A stretch of DNA of 64,000 bases, taken from an uncultured Kordia sp. (GTDB lineage: Bacteria; Bacteroidota; Bacteroidia; Flavobacteriales; Flavobacteriaceae). The notes below the pieces were generated by a model. It was not told the origin of the DNA, made no database searches, and saw only the letters and a program-made list of their open reading frames with translations. The position numbers and the translations under genes are program-made. Of the stretch, positions 8,593-17,631 are shown in pieces (within the stretch, counting starts at the first letter, position 1; each line of letters opens with the position of its first letter). The stretch spans positions 106,716 through 170,715 of the forward strand of contig NZ_CANMEZ010000010.1 in the NCBI RefSeq assembly GCF_947496985.1. The letters run 5' to 3'.

Positions 8593-10588
8593 TGTATGTG
8601 TCATATGTTTATGTGCACTTTTTTATAGTTTTAAATCCTTTGTAAAGGATGAAATAAAAGATCCTTTTTTAAAATATTGTAAAAATTCAGATGCCTATTA
8701 TGTGCATTCATACCAAGATGTTACATATACAAAATCATGGATAGGATACAAGCGATACATTTCCATAAACAACAAATTAGTTGTAAATACGACGAAAGGT
8801 GTGGAAAATTATGCATTTCTAAATTTAGATGAATATACAAGTAATCGGATTAAAAACATCAAAGTAAGAACGCTTAAAGCAGATGGTTCTGTCGTTGAAT
8901 TAGATTCTAGTTTGGTATTTAAACGCAATTCAAAAAGAATAAGGTTTGGCGCAATAAACTATCCTATTCCAGCTGTAGAACCTGGTGATACTATAGAAAC
9001 GAGCTACGTGTATTATGAAAGTATTCAAAAATCTGATTTAAAGAGTTATGTTAACCTATATTCAAGTGTACCAAGTATTAATACACAATACACGGTAAAA
9101 GCAGGAAAAGACTTCGCGGTTCGCTACAAAACATATAATGGATTTCAAGAACCTGCAGTCGTTTCTAATGATTCGTTAGTGTATTTACAATTCTCTGCAG
9201 ATAAAATAAAAGGACTAGAAGTCAATGGATATAACTGCTTACCTTGTGAAAAACCATACGTATATTACTCATTAGAAAGCAAAAAAGATAAGTTGCGAAC
9301 TTGGAAAAATGTGTATAATGAAGAATTCAATTTTCTAACACAACCAATGGCAATAGACAAACAACGATCTTCATATTATAAACGTTGGAAACGAAGAGTT
9401 ATAGGAACAGCGAAAGACAGTTCTAAATTCTATAAATTAAAGTTGTTGTATAAAGAAGTATTAGACAATTTTACAATGGGATTACCAAAAGAAAAAGAAC
9501 TGATAAAATCTACTGGTTATTTTCTAAAAGAAGAAAGATTTGATCCCATAAGTATCAGAAGATTTTACAGACAATTGCTAGAAGATTTAGAAATTGACTA
9601 TTGGGCAGTATTTGGTAAAAATAAACAAGACGGAACTATTGATACTGATTATATAAGAAAAGGGGAATTTGATCACATATTTTTTGCTTATGAAAATGAA
9701 AAAGGATCTGTAAAGCTTTTATATCCACATGAAAATTTTTACAAATATCAAATAGACGAAATTCCAACAGATCTTTACAATACGAAAGCTGTACTCGTAA
9801 AACCATATTTAAAAACAAAAAAGAAGCGAAAAGATAAATTCATTAAAAGAAACTTAAAACTTGCTACAGTTGATTCTGTCTCAGTCGCAACGATTAATTT
9901 ATCTGGAATGGATTACAATTATAATTTCATGCAGCAAACGGTTTTTAGCAATGTTGATATTGATAAAAAGACAGCTAATTTTAAATACAGATTTAAAGTT
10001 TCTGGCGGATTATCTACCGAACTGCGAAGCTTTTATGATATGCTAAGTAGAAACAAAGATCTCAGTGAATTTTATGATACTTTATCAGAGTTTGAAGGGA
10101 AAGATGATACTATAGATATTGATTCTGTTACAAAAAGAGTACAGAATACGAAAAAACCATTTGCATTCACTATAAGCGCAGAAGGAAAGCTAAACAATGC
10201 GCTCACGTTTATAAATGATAGCCTTGTAAGTGTTTCTATAGATAAACTAATTCAGCACAATCAGTTAGAAAACAGTTCGGATACGTATGATTTAAACTAT
10301 TACTTAAACTATAACTATGCTGATTATTTCATGTTTTATCTAAACTTTCCATGTAAAATTGAAGTCTTAGGTCTTGAAAGTGGAAATATAGATTTTAAAA
10401 ATGATTTTGGAGAATATTTCTTTGAACTCAAACAGAGTGCGGATAATCAACTTAAATTTCAGTCAAACTATAAAATTTTGAAAAGCTTAATTCCAAAAGA
10501 AAATCTTGAAGAAATAAAGTTGCTCAATGAAGAAGTTAAAAACGTAAAAAGTAAACGGTTAATTATAAAATTAAAACGTACTGAGTAA
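8558..10588 (+). CDS. DUF3857 protein with degenerate transglutaminase-like domain
   Basis: A 676-residue protein with an N-terminal hydrophobic signal segment (VSVCVICLCALFYSF). Residues about 55-240 look like DUF3857 (YTSNRIKNIKVRTLKADGSV, PAVEPGDTIETSYVYYES). The region about 295-420 lies where the transglutaminase core would be (ILEDLEIDYWAVFGKNKQ-like strand, then FDHIFFAYENEKGSVKLLYP), but there is no Cys in the expected GDCKD position, so the triad is lost. The gene overlaps the upstream catalytic paralogue by 35 bases. I infer a non-catalytic partner, for example a substrate-binding or regulatory subunit of a complex with the upstream protein. Confidence 0.75.
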   Translation: MNLLFSRSKKVSVCVICLCALFYSFKSFVKDEIKDPFLKYCKNSDAYYVHSYQDVTYTKSWIGYKRYISINNKLVVNTTKGVENYAFLNLDEYTSNRIKNIKVRTLKADGSVVELDSSLVFKRNSKRIRFGAINYPIPAVEPGDTIETSYVYYESIQKSDLKSYVNLYSSVPSINTQYTVKAGKDFAVRYKTYNGFQEPAVVSNDSLVYLQFSADKIKGLEVNGYNCLPCEKPYVYYSLESKKDKLRTWKNVYNEEFNFLTQPMAIDKQRSSYYKRWKRRVIGTAKDSSKFYKLKLLYKEVLDNFTMGLPKEKELIKSTGYFLKEERFDPISIRRFYRQLLEDLEIDYWAVFGKNKQDGTIDTDYIRKGEFDHIFFAYENEKGSVKLLYPHENFYKYQIDEIPTDLYNTKAVLVKPYLKTKKKRKDKFIKRNLKLATVDSVSVATINLSGMDYNYNFMQQTVFSNVDIDKKTANFKYRFKVSGGLSTELRSFYDMLSRNKDLSEFYDTLSEFEGKDDTIDIDSVTKRVQNTKKPFAFTISAEGKLNNALTFINDSLVSVSIDKLIQHNQLENSSDTYDLNYYLNYNYADYFMFYLNFPCKIEVLGLESGNIDFKNDFGEYFFELKQSADNQLKFQSNYKILKSLIPKENLEEIKLLNEEVKNVKSKRLIIKLKRTE

Positions 10589-11140
10589 TTCCATAATGTG
10601 AATAGAGCTTATAATTTTTCATCAAAAATATAAATGAAATATACCACAATGAAAACATATAAGGTTATTTGTATGCATAATGACACTAACTGTAACAGTA
10701 CAAAGAAAGATTGAAATTCCAAAAGAATGTACTGCTCAAGTCGTAAATATGGTTAGTAAGTTAGAAAACTTAAATAGTAGAACAACCTATAATGGATAAA
10801 CTTTCTTTAGAAGAAATAGACTTTCTGTTAGATAACGATACAAACAGAATAGGACTATGATTCTTCATTTGGTAGCTACCGAAAAATACGATCAAATGTA
10901 TACTTTTGAAATAATGTAAACTTACAATGCTCTCAGCATCTTTTTAGGGAACCAAAACCTTAAAACACTTTAATATATAGATTTTCACCTTGATTGGGAT
11001 AGTTAATATTTCTAATATCAAATAGATAACTTTGATTTTGGACAGGAATAGTGTATTTTTAGATGTAATAAAATCTTTAAATAAGTAGATTAATTACTGT
11101 AGAATGATAGAAATTTCTGCTAAACTTATAATATAGATTA
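10589..11140. other. 552-base intergenic stretch with two mini-ORFs
   Basis: The only coding-like signal is a pair of short plus-strand frames that overlap (10680-10799, 39 residues, starting MTLTVTVQRKIEIPKECTAQ; and 10792-10860, 22 residues, MDKLSLEEIDFLLDNDTN). The overlap and the acidic helix-like composition suggest either two tiny proteins or the decayed remains of one gene. No terminator, tRNA or repeat was seen in the rest. Confidence 0.35.
10680..10799 (+). CDS. Possible small ORF or gene remnant (39 residues)
   Basis: Starts MTLTVTVQRKIEIP and ends SRTTYNG. Coding composition looks plausible, but no family is recognised. A second short frame starting at 10792 overlaps its end in another frame, which could mark a frameshifted pseudogene. 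Confidence 0.2.
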   Translation: MTLTVTVQRKIEIPKECTAQVVNMVSKLENLNSRTTYNG

Positions 11141-11188
11141 ATGGCAGTTTATACCATTCTCAAAATTCCAACTAGAAAAGATTACTAC

Positions 11189-12529
11189 ATGTATACACAA
11201 AAACATAAGACAATCGAAAATCAGAAAGCTTCGGCTGCTACTCCATTTATTCAGAAACAAGAAGGATTTGAATTAGTTGATAATCGACCAGAATTTATAG
11301 TACAAAGAAAACAGCAAAGGACAATTAATAAAAGCCCATACATGACGCAGTTACAATTTTTTAAAGGTGCTCCAATTCAACGAAAACCTGATGCAGTTTT
11401 TGAAGATGATATGAGTAGGCGAAATAAAGAATTGCAAGATGTAAAGGATTTAGATTTATTCAAAGGATCAAAATCTGATACAACTGTGACTCCAGGAGGA
11501 ATGAGAGTCAAAACGAAATCAGGAGGTATATTTAGTGAGTTGGAAGAAAAACTAAATCACTCACAACTCTCTCGTGATATTAGTAAAACTGAAGTTGATC
11601 ATGATGCACTTATTTCACAGGCGCAGCAAGCAAAAGATGTTAAAGGTGCAGAAACTAAGACATTACTTAGTGAGCATAGTAAAAAGAAGCCTGGAGATAA
11701 AAAATCTCCAGAATATGTAAAATGGGATAGTGAGAGAAAGGGAATAATAGATGAGAATAAATTATCTGGAAAAAAATTAACACAAGCACAAGCTAATAAA
11801 AGAACTGCTATTGAAGATAAGAAAAACGAAAAACCAAATCTTAAAAATAGTGCTGCTTTAAGTTGGATAGATCGCCACAAAGCAGTTGAAAAAGCCGCAA
11901 AAGCTGCTGATCCTTTAATGAAAAGTTTATCGAGCGGAGGCGATCTTTCTTCAACACATGAACGTAATGTAAATGCAAGAGAGCAGGATGGAAGCCTAAA
12001 AGGAACGCGATCCTTTGGAGATGATGGTGCCACTATGGAATCAGGCAATCCACTTTCTATTGTAGGAGCCGATGAGTTTTTAAACAAACCAGATAGTGCA
12101 GACAGAGGCGCACCAATACTGCCAGAATTAACCAAGTCAGATACGGGCAGTCGTAAACATACAGATGCATTAAAAAGTACTGTAGGAGCTTGGGGCGAAG
12201 CAGATGTAAACAGACTTCAAGGGAAAGAACGTGATGCAACGCGCTTGCTTCATACAAAACCTAAAAGTAAAGTAAAAAGGACAGATGGTGAAAAAGCTGA
12301 AAAAGTAGATTCCCAGTTTTATCTTAGTGTAGATCATTATGAATCTGCAATGCCTATATCACCAGTGGAAACAGATTATAAACGTAAAAAAAAGCCACTT
12401 TATGAGGTAAAAGATGGTGGGTCTTCTTCATTAGAACAATACGACAAAGAACAAAAAAGTCAAGAAAATCGTAAAAAGCTAAGAGAAAAAATAAATGCAT
12501 TCAGAGCTGCTCGCCAAGGCAAACACTAA
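11189..12529 (+). CDS. Protein with contractile-injection/DUF4157-type N-terminal motif
   Basis: I start this at the ATG at 11189 (MYTQKHKTIENQK); an ATG at 11141 would add 16 residues, giving 462. There is no signal peptide. Residues about 24-70 carry GFELVDNRPEFIVQRKQQ, NKSPYMTQLQFF and PIQRKPD. This DNRPE..QRK..NxSP..QL..PIQRK pattern is the N-terminal signature of Bacteroidetes and cyanobacterial proteins linked to extracellular contractile injection systems (DUF4157/eCIS core and putative cargo). The DUF4157 HExxH motif is absent. The rest is highly charged, low-hydrophobic and Lys/Ser/Asp-rich, with coiled-coil-like stretches, ending RAARQGKH. It could be an orphan eCIS-associated cargo or toxin precursor. 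No sheath, tube or baseplate gene is in the window. Confidence 0.6.
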   Translation: MYTQKHKTIENQKASAATPFIQKQEGFELVDNRPEFIVQRKQQRTINKSPYMTQLQFFKGAPIQRKPDAVFEDDMSRRNKELQDVKDLDLFKGSKSDTTVTPGGMRVKTKSGGIFSELEEKLNHSQLSRDISKTEVDHDALISQAQQAKDVKGAETKTLLSEHSKKKPGDKKSPEYVKWDSERKGIIDENKLSGKKLTQAQANKRTAIEDKKNEKPNLKNSAALSWIDRHKAVEKAAKAADPLMKSLSSGGDLSSTHERNVNAREQDGSLKGTRSFGDDGATMESGNPLSIVGADEFLNKPDSADRGAPILPELTKSDTGSRKHTDALKSTVGAWGEADVNRLQGKERDATRLLHTKPKSKVKRTDGEKAEKVDSQFYLSVDHYESAMPISPVETDYKRKKKPLYEVKDGGSSSLEQYDKEQKSQENRKKLREKINAFRAARQGKH

Positions 12530-12587
12530 ACACTAATTAGAAGTAGTTTATATAAAATAGCACTAGTTTTTCCGTTTAGTATATATC

Positions 12588-13124
12588 TTATGAATTATGA
12601 TTCCTTTGTGTCATAAAAAACAATTCTTTTTCAAGATCAATTGCAGTATTCTTGACTCGTTTTTTAATCACGAAATAAGGAATTCCATACATTAAAAACG
12701 CATGAAAAATAATAAATACTAGCAGAATTCCACTCGACTCAACATTAGTCATTATCATAAAAATGAAAAATAAATAAAACACTGTAATGATTACATAAAA
12801 TGGAATTAAAAAGTTACTAAATCCATTAATTTCAGTATCAATTACGATATGATCATTCTGTTGTCTAAATGATCCAGTAGCATGCGCTAAATAGCTAGTT
12901 CTATCAAAAAACTCTCTACGTCTTCTAATTTCAAATGTATTCTGTGTAATATTTCCTTTGTATCTGTTTTTACTAGAAGAAAAAGCTTCAAACATACTTG
13001 AAAATGCACCAATATGACCTTCGTCTACATGTTGTTTAAAGCTTCTAATAAACTCAGACTTATTTACAGGAAGCTTAATTTGTGTATGTTTTATCAGTTG
13101 TATATTCTCTAAAAAATTCTTCAT
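12588..13124 (-). CDS. Hypothetical two-helix membrane protein
   Basis: A 178-residue protein starting MKNFLENIQLIKHTQIKLPV. The N-terminal 95 residues are soluble and basic; two hydrophobic helices follow at about 101-124 and 129-151; the tail is short and charged. No family is recognised. The N-terminal half resembles a membrane-associated PH-like or beta domain, but this is a guess. It is the only minus-strand gene in an otherwise plus-strand stretch. Confidence 0.6.
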   Translation of the reverse strand: MKNFLENIQLIKHTQIKLPVNKSEFIRSFKQHVDEGHIGAFSSMFEAFSSSKNRYKGNITQNTFEIRRRREFFDRTSYLAHATGSFRQQNDHIVIDTEINGFSNFLIPFYVIITVFYLFFIFMIMTNVESSGILLVFIIFHAFLMYGIPYFVIKKRVKNTAIDLEKELFFMTQRNHNS

Positions 13125-13333
13125 AATCCTACTTTTTATAAAATATATGTGGTGAATTTTAGGAAGATGTTACATGTTATAATGAAATAAAATTACAGAA
13201 GTAATTATTGAAAGCCTTTAAAATTAGTGTAACATTTTTTTAAAATAGGCGTCGTATGAACGCAATACTTAATATATTGTGAATATAAAATTTACATGGT
13301 TCATTTATAAAATAACTAACTTAGCAATCGAAT

Positions 13334-13894
13334 ATGAGCAGTTCAAGCACTTTTTTACTAGAATCAAAACTAAAACGCTTAAAGATTTCGTTTTCAAAAG
13401 AAAATGGTAAAATCATTATAGGAAAATCCAAAGTTGATTATATGGTATTATTCGGTTTTATCATTTTACCAATAATTATAGGAATAGCTGCTATAATATT
13501 TATAAACATAACAACTTTTGAAATTGCTCTAAGAGCAGAAAATAAAGTTATAGGAGTTAGTGTTGCTTTATTGATTGTTGGAGTCATAAATATTTTTCGA
13601 ATGCTATCAAAAAAGAAGGCAAATCAAAATAAAAAAATATTAGAAGATAACGTCATTAAAATAATTGAAGATGAACAAGTACAACGTTTTGAAGCTTCAA
13701 ATATTAGTGACTTTGAATACGCAACCAAACAACTTGAAGATGAATCTTTTGAAGCGAAACTATTTTTAGTAGATACTAAGCATCAAAAACACTTAATACT
13801 TGGGTTTGATGGTGAAAATGAACAATATGTATTAGATGACGTCTTTTGGTTTATTGACTATTTTAAAAAACACCTTGGATTGCAAACTACTTAA
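13334..13894 (+). CDS. Hypothetical membrane protein with two helices
   Basis: A 186-residue protein. Residues 1-34 are soluble and basic; helices lie at about 35-57 and 66-86; the C-terminal half is soluble and acidic with beta-strand character (NISDFEYATKQLEDESFEAK, LILGFDGENEQYVLDDVFWF). No known family is recognised. It is followed after 11 bases by a small secreted lipocalin-like protein and then a VF530 protein that overlaps it, so the three probably form an operon. Confidence 0.6.
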   Translation: MSSSSTFLLESKLKRLKISFSKENGKIIIGKSKVDYMVLFGFIILPIIIGIAAIIFINITTFEIALRAENKVIGVSVALLIVGVINIFRMLSKKKANQNKKILEDNVIKIIEDEQVQRFEASNISDFEYATKQLEDESFEAKLFLVDTKHQKHLILGFDGENEQYVLDDVFWFIDYFKKHLGLQTT

Positions 13895-13905
13895 AACAAA
13901 CATAT

Positions 13906-14307
13906 ATGCGTATCGGAATTATACTTTTTTTACTAGTTGGACTAAATTTAGCTACCGCACAAACAAACTTTGAAAAAGAGATCATTGGTTCATGGAAACT
14001 AAAAACACAAGTAAAATCTTTCAAGGCTACTGGAAAGTCAAAAACAGCTAATCAACCTGTTCATGTAGAAGTTGATCCACTAATAAGTTCAGATGTGTTA
14101 CTCAGGTTTGAAAAAAATGAAAAACTAGCAATTGATAAGCAACAATTTCTTCTAGAAGTTACGTATACGCTTAAAAATAACATGCTTACTATTGGTGATC
14201 GTACATTTGAAATTTTAGAGATAAAAAATGATATGCTAATCCTAAAAGATATATCATTATCAAACGATATGCGTTACGAATACAAAAGAATAAAAACGGA
14301 TGAGTAA
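13906..14307 (+). CDS. Small secreted lipocalin-like protein
   Basis: A 133-residue protein with a clear signal peptide ([19 protein letters not shown]). The mature part begins [17 protein letters not shown] and continues with beta strands, including [20 protein letters not shown]. The IIGSWKL start and strand pattern are typical of Bacteroidetes lipocalin-like small domains, which bind hydrophobic ligands or act as structural modules. It overlaps the downstream VF530 gene by 8 bases and lies 11 bases after the upstream gene. The lipocalin assignment rests on pattern only. Confidence 0.6.
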   Translation: MRIGIILFLLVGLNLATAQTNFEKEIIGSWKLKTQVKSFKATGKSKTANQPVHVEVDPLISSDVLLRFEKNEKLAIDKQQFLLEVTYTLKNNMLTIGDRTFEILEIKNDMLILKDISLSNDMRYEYKRIKTDE

Positions 14308-14527
14308 CACACAGCCAAACAATCCGTTGCATGGAGTAAAATTAGCTGAAATAATAGAAACCTTAGTTGATTATTATGGTTTTGAAGAATTAGGAAAACG
14401 GATCAATATCAATTGCTTTAAAAGTAATCCTTCCGTTAAGTCAAGCTTAAAATTTCTCAGGCGAACACCGTGGGCTCGTACTAAAGTTGAAAACTTATAC
14501 CTAAGAGTAATTCAGAAAGTAAATTAA
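14300..14527 (+). CDS. VF530 family DNA-binding protein (DUF2132)
   Basis: A 75-residue protein with the conserved VF530 blocks [40 protein letters not shown] and [16 protein letters not shown]530 proteins are small helical proteins reported to bind DNA; the cellular role is uncertain. The length equals that of the family. It overlaps the end of the small lipocalin-like gene by 8 bases, implying a shared transcript. Confidence 0.9.
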   Translation: MSNTQPNNPLHGVKLAEIIETLVDYYGFEELGKRININCFKSNPSVKSSLKFLRRTPWARTKVENLYLRVIQKVN

Positions 14528-14705
14528 GACGATGAGTTTACCATCTTTTGTTTTACAAAAAAATGAAAGATAAATCTTAAAAAATACCAACTCTACATTC
14601 AAACATGACAACTATACATGTTTTGGTCAAAAATCAATTCATTTTACCGTAATTTATAGTATAAATAGATTATTTATTTAGTTGTTATAAAATCAAAGTT
14701 TCAAA

Positions 14706-14810
14706 AAAAAGAAGCAAATTGTCACTCAATACAATAGCATACTACTGTTGAAAATCAGTAGCATACTTTGAAACCTCGATTGTAAAGCCTGTGTGATGCA
14801 GGCTTTTTTT
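14706..14810 (+). ncRNA. Candidate small RNA in the 14528-14930 gap
   Basis: A 6-bp hairpin CTACTG/CAGTAG (14742-14761) is flanked by a direct repeat TAGCATACT (14735-14743 and 14759-14767) and followed by a strong terminator. The terminator lies about 260 bases after the last gene, further than expected for that gene's own end. No good promoter was found, so a long 3' UTR remains an alternative. Confidence 0.3.
14784..14810 (+). terminator. Rho-independent terminator
   Basis: AAAGCCTG (14784-14791) pairs with CAGGCTTT (14799-14806) across a 7-base loop and is followed by a T-run. Confidence 0.8.
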
Positions 14811-14930
14811 AATTCTATTGATTTTGAATGCTGAAATTTACATTCAATTCACTTTTCATATCTCTTAAAAAAACACATACATAAAAATATTTTTTACTTT
14901 TGAATTTCTATAAAAACAGGTTTTCAATTC

Positions 14931-15767
14931 ATGAGTAAAACACAAAAAGAAAGAACAAAATCCAACACGTTGATACACAGGTTTTCAAATTTTTTTTCAT
15001 GGAGTTCTATTCGGAAATTACTAGTGTTAAGTATCTTCTCGCTGATCGTTAATCATCTGTCGGAACGAAATAGTTTTCCAGATAGTGACGCATATGCTTT
15101 TCCAATTGAAGGAATTATTGCCTCTATTACGCTAGGAACTATTATTGGTATTGTGGCTGATTTTAATTTTAAATTCTACAAAAAAAAATATTTCTCAAAA
15201 CAAGTAGAAACAGGAAGGATTGTGCGCTTTATAGTGTCAACACTAGGATACATTACATTAATTTATATTCCGGTGTATTTAATTGCAAATAAGGGAGAAC
15301 TACAATTATATTATTTGTTAATTGGTTTATTACTCACACTACTGATTTGTTTTGTTGCTTTTATCCTCTTATATGCTGCGGATATATACAAGTTGTATAG
15401 AGTTTCTATTGAAGAAGCAAAGATAACTATTGCGCATGGAGCAAAAACAACTAGACTTACCTATGAAGATATTGCTTGTTTTTATAGTGAAAACAAAGTT
15501 GTATATGCAGTTCAACAAGATGGCAAAACCATCACAACTGATTTTACACTAAATGAATTAGAAGAAACCATCAATAGTCAATTATTTTTTAGAGCAAACC
15601 GACAAATTATTCTTCATATAAATTCTATTGATCAAATTGAAAAAATAGAAAATGGAAAGTTATTAGTGCGGTTAAAAATATCTATTTTGAACACTGAAAT
15701 CTCGGAAATCAATATCAGTCGTTACAAACGAAAAGCTTTTATGGATTGGTTTGAACAAAAGGTATAA
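14931..15767 (+). CDS. Membrane-anchored LytTR-family transcriptional regulator
   Basis: A 278-residue protein. Four hydrophobic helices lie at about 28-45, 60-82, 102-122 and 128-152. The C-terminal part from about 178 is a LytTR DNA-binding domain: LTYEDIACFYSENKVVYAV, LEETINSQLFFRANRQIILH and INISRYKRKAFMDWFEQ match its usual order. It has no receiver domain, so it probably senses a membrane signal directly and binds DNA from the membrane. A -7-like TACTTTTG lies at 14895-14902, about 30 bases before the start. The downstream CPBP protease is transcribed the same way after 116 bases. Confidence 0.85.
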   Translation: MSKTQKERTKSNTLIHRFSNFFSWSSIRKLLVLSIFSLIVNHLSERNSFPDSDAYAFPIEGIIASITLGTIIGIVADFNFKFYKKKYFSKQVETGRIVRFIVSTLGYITLIYIPVYLIANKGELQLYYLLIGLLLTLLICFVAFILLYAADIYKLYRVSIEEAKITIAHGAKTTRLTYEDIACFYSENKVVYAVQQDGKTITTDFTLNELEETINSQLFFRANRQIILHINSIDQIEKIENGKLLVRLKISILNTEISEINISRYKRKAFMDWFEQKV

Positions 15768-15883
15768 AAAACACCAGACTATTCAGTTGTAAATTTACGA
15801 CCATTCAGTAAAAACAATAGTATTTATAGGGTTTTTCAAGAAGATAGTTCATTATTTCGCTTTGAAATTAAAAACGAAAAACA

Positions 15884-16546
15884 ATGAACAAAAACACTTT
15901 ACAACACGTATTAACTCCACTAATTGCAATTTTTCTTATCTTCTTTATATGGTTTGGACCTATTCCAACGCCATATGTAACAACTATTGTAATCTCTATA
16001 TTAATCTTTGTAGCAAGTTATATAGAATACAAAGGGAAACTATTTTCTTCTCTCGGGTTTCAACGTTCCAATTTTAAATTTAAAAGCATTTTTGTTATTG
16101 CTCCTTTGGTGGCGCTTGGACTATTTTTATTTTATCTTTTTGTATTGATACCTTTAGCAACCAAGCTTACAGGAATTCCAATAGATTACTCAGATTTTGA
16201 AGGATTAGAAGGTAATTGGGCCTTGTGTTTATTTGCTTTACTATTCATATGGATTTCCGCAGGATTTGGAGAAGAAATTGTCTTTAGAGGATATTTTATG
16301 AAGCAATTTGTAAAGTTTTTTGGAGATGGTAAAGTAAGTATTGTTATAAATATTATAGTATTTGCTTGTTTATTTGGCTATTTACACGGAACTCAAGGAA
16401 TTACAGGGCAAATTGTTACAGGTACTATTGGTGCTATTATTGCTACTATATTTTACCTACGTAAGTATGATTTATGGTTTGTTATTGCGATACACGGATT
16501 TTTTGATACTATTGCTTTGATTTGTATTTACTTAGGTTTAGTTTAA
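15884..16546 (+). CDS. CPBP family intramembrane metalloprotease
   Basis: A 220-residue protein with six to seven membrane helices. The CPBP (Abi/CAAX) motifs are present: EExxxR as E130, E131 and R135 (GEEIVFRGYF), His168 (FGYLHGTQG) and His204 (IAIHGFFDT). The family includes CAAX-type proteases and bacteriocin self-immunity proteins. It follows the membrane LytTR regulator, which may control it. In this window, which also holds double-glycine peptides, an immunity or peptide-processing role is possible but not shown; those peptides are 9-21 kb away. Confidence 0.85.
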   Translation: MNKNTLQHVLTPLIAIFLIFFIWFGPIPTPYVTTIVISILIFVASYIEYKGKLFSSLGFQRSNFKFKSIFVIAPLVALGLFLFYLFVLIPLATKLTGIPIDYSDFEGLEGNWALCLFALLFIWISAGFGEEIVFRGYFMKQFVKFFGDGKVSIVINIIVFACLFGYLHGTQGITGQIVTGTIGAIIATIFYLRKYDLWFVIAIHGFFDTIALICIYLGLV

Positions 16547-16710
16547 TAATTTATAAATGATAGGGGTTTTACTATTTTCAGATTCAAAAAAATGTTAATA
16601 ACTCACGGACTATTCTATTTATGAAGTTGATTATAACGTTTGATAATATTGTAATTTTACGCCAAATTTGCGTTCAGGATTGATGCGGCATCCTTTTTTT
16701 ATTTTGATAT

Positions 16711-16793
16711 GTCATTACAAGGAGAAACGACGAAGTAATTTGTTTTTCAATACAAAGATTGTTACGAGTTTTTTGAAAATTCTTGCAAAGACG
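16711..16793 (+). repeat. Degenerate copy of a GTCATTGCGAGGAG-type palindromic repeat
   Basis: The sequence begins GTCATTACAAGGAGAAACGA and ends TTCTTGCAAAGACG; its ends pair imperfectly (GTCaTTaCAAG against GTCtTTgCAAG), as do inner parts (CGAAGTAATTTG against the complement of AGATTGTTACGAG). This is the layout of a mobile imperfect palindrome found scattered in many bacterial intergenic regions. The 71-residue open frame across it is not a gene. Confidence 0.5.
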
Positions 16794-16879
16794 TTTGATT
16801 TAAAAAAAGATAGAGCAGAAAGCCTGACAAAACGCCCAAAAAGGAAAACACAACTTTCATATATTAAAATAGACAACAA

Positions 16880-17533
16880 ATGAAATTTTTTATCGACACA
16901 GCTAATTTAGATCAAATTCGTGAAGCACAAGCCTTAGGAATTTTAGATGGTGTAACAACGAATCCGTCATTAATGGCGAAAGAAGGAATTACTGGAAAAG
17001 AAAACATCATCAATCATTACAAAGCAATTTGTGAAATAGTTGAAGGCGATGTTTCTGCTGAGGTAATTGCAACGGACTTCGAAGGAATGGTTAGAGAAGG
17101 AGAAGAGTTAGCAGCGTTAGACCCGCAAATTGTAGTAAAATTACCAATGATTGCTGATGGTATTAAAGCGTGTAAATATTTTTCGGACAAAGGAATTAAA
17201 ACAAACGTAACCCTAGTTTTTTCTGCAGGACAAGCTTTGTTAGCAGCTAAGGCAGGAGCAACGTATGTATCTCCATTTATTGGTCGTTTGGATGATATTT
17301 CTACAGATGGATTGAATCTTATTGCAGAAATCAGAATGATTTATGATAATTACGGATTTGGAACTGAAATTTTAGCAGCTTCTGTACGTCACACAATGCA
17401 CGTAATTGATTGTGCAAAAATTGGTGCTGATGTTATGACAGGTCCATTAAAGTCAATTGTTGGATTGTTAAAGCATCCATTAACAGATATCGGATTGGAA
17501 AAATTCTTAGCAGATTACAAAAAAGGAAACTAG
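16880..17533 (+). CDS. fsa: Transaldolase / fructose-6-phosphate aldolase family
   Basis: A 217-residue protein of the short transaldolase subfamily (TalC/FSA). [14 protein letters not shown] at the N-terminus, [14 protein letters not shown], the Schiff-base lysine K87 in [26 protein letters not shown] and ASVRHTMHV are all typical. It acts in the cytosol in the pentose phosphate pathway, transferring dihydroxyacetone units, or cleaves fructose 6-phosphate; the two activities cannot be told apart here. The length matches the family. It ends in a strong bidirectional terminator and is monocistronic. Confidence 0.9.
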   Translation: MKFFIDTANLDQIREAQALGILDGVTTNPSLMAKEGITGKENIINHYKAICEIVEGDVSAEVIATDFEGMVREGEELAALDPQIVVKLPMIADGIKACKYFSDKGIKTNVTLVFSAGQALLAAKAGATYVSPFIGRLDDISTDGLNLIAEIRMIYDNYGFGTEILAASVRHTMHVIDCAKIGADVMTGPLKSIVGLLKHPLTDIGLEKFLADYKKGN

Positions 17534-17574
17534 TATTTTAAATATAAAGTAGTTGAATACTACTTTTACAACAT

Positions 17575-17608
17575 AAAAAGCATCTTAGAAATTTCTAAGA
17601 TGCTTTTT
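17575..17608. terminator. Bidirectional terminator between fsa and the facing lipoprotein gene
   Basis: A perfect 17-bp inverted repeat, arm AAAAAGCATCTTAGAAA, carries A and T runs on both ends, so it can serve both convergent genes. Confidence 0.9.
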
Positions 17609-17631
17609 ATGTTTATATAGATTTATTTTTA

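Noticed and set aside
11599..12135. 178-residue minus-strand frame
   Set aside because: Antisense to the contractile-injection-like gene; Leu/Ser-rich composition typical of antisense of a Lys/Asp/Ser-rich protein.
15884..16546. CPBP protease as immunity protein for the peptides in the window
   Set aside because: It lies 9 kb or more from either double-glycine peptide and next to a LytTR regulator; the link is not supported.
16668..16883. 71-residue plus-strand frame
   Set aside because: It runs through the degenerate palindromic repeat, has odd composition and overlaps the start of the aldolase gene; not a real gene.
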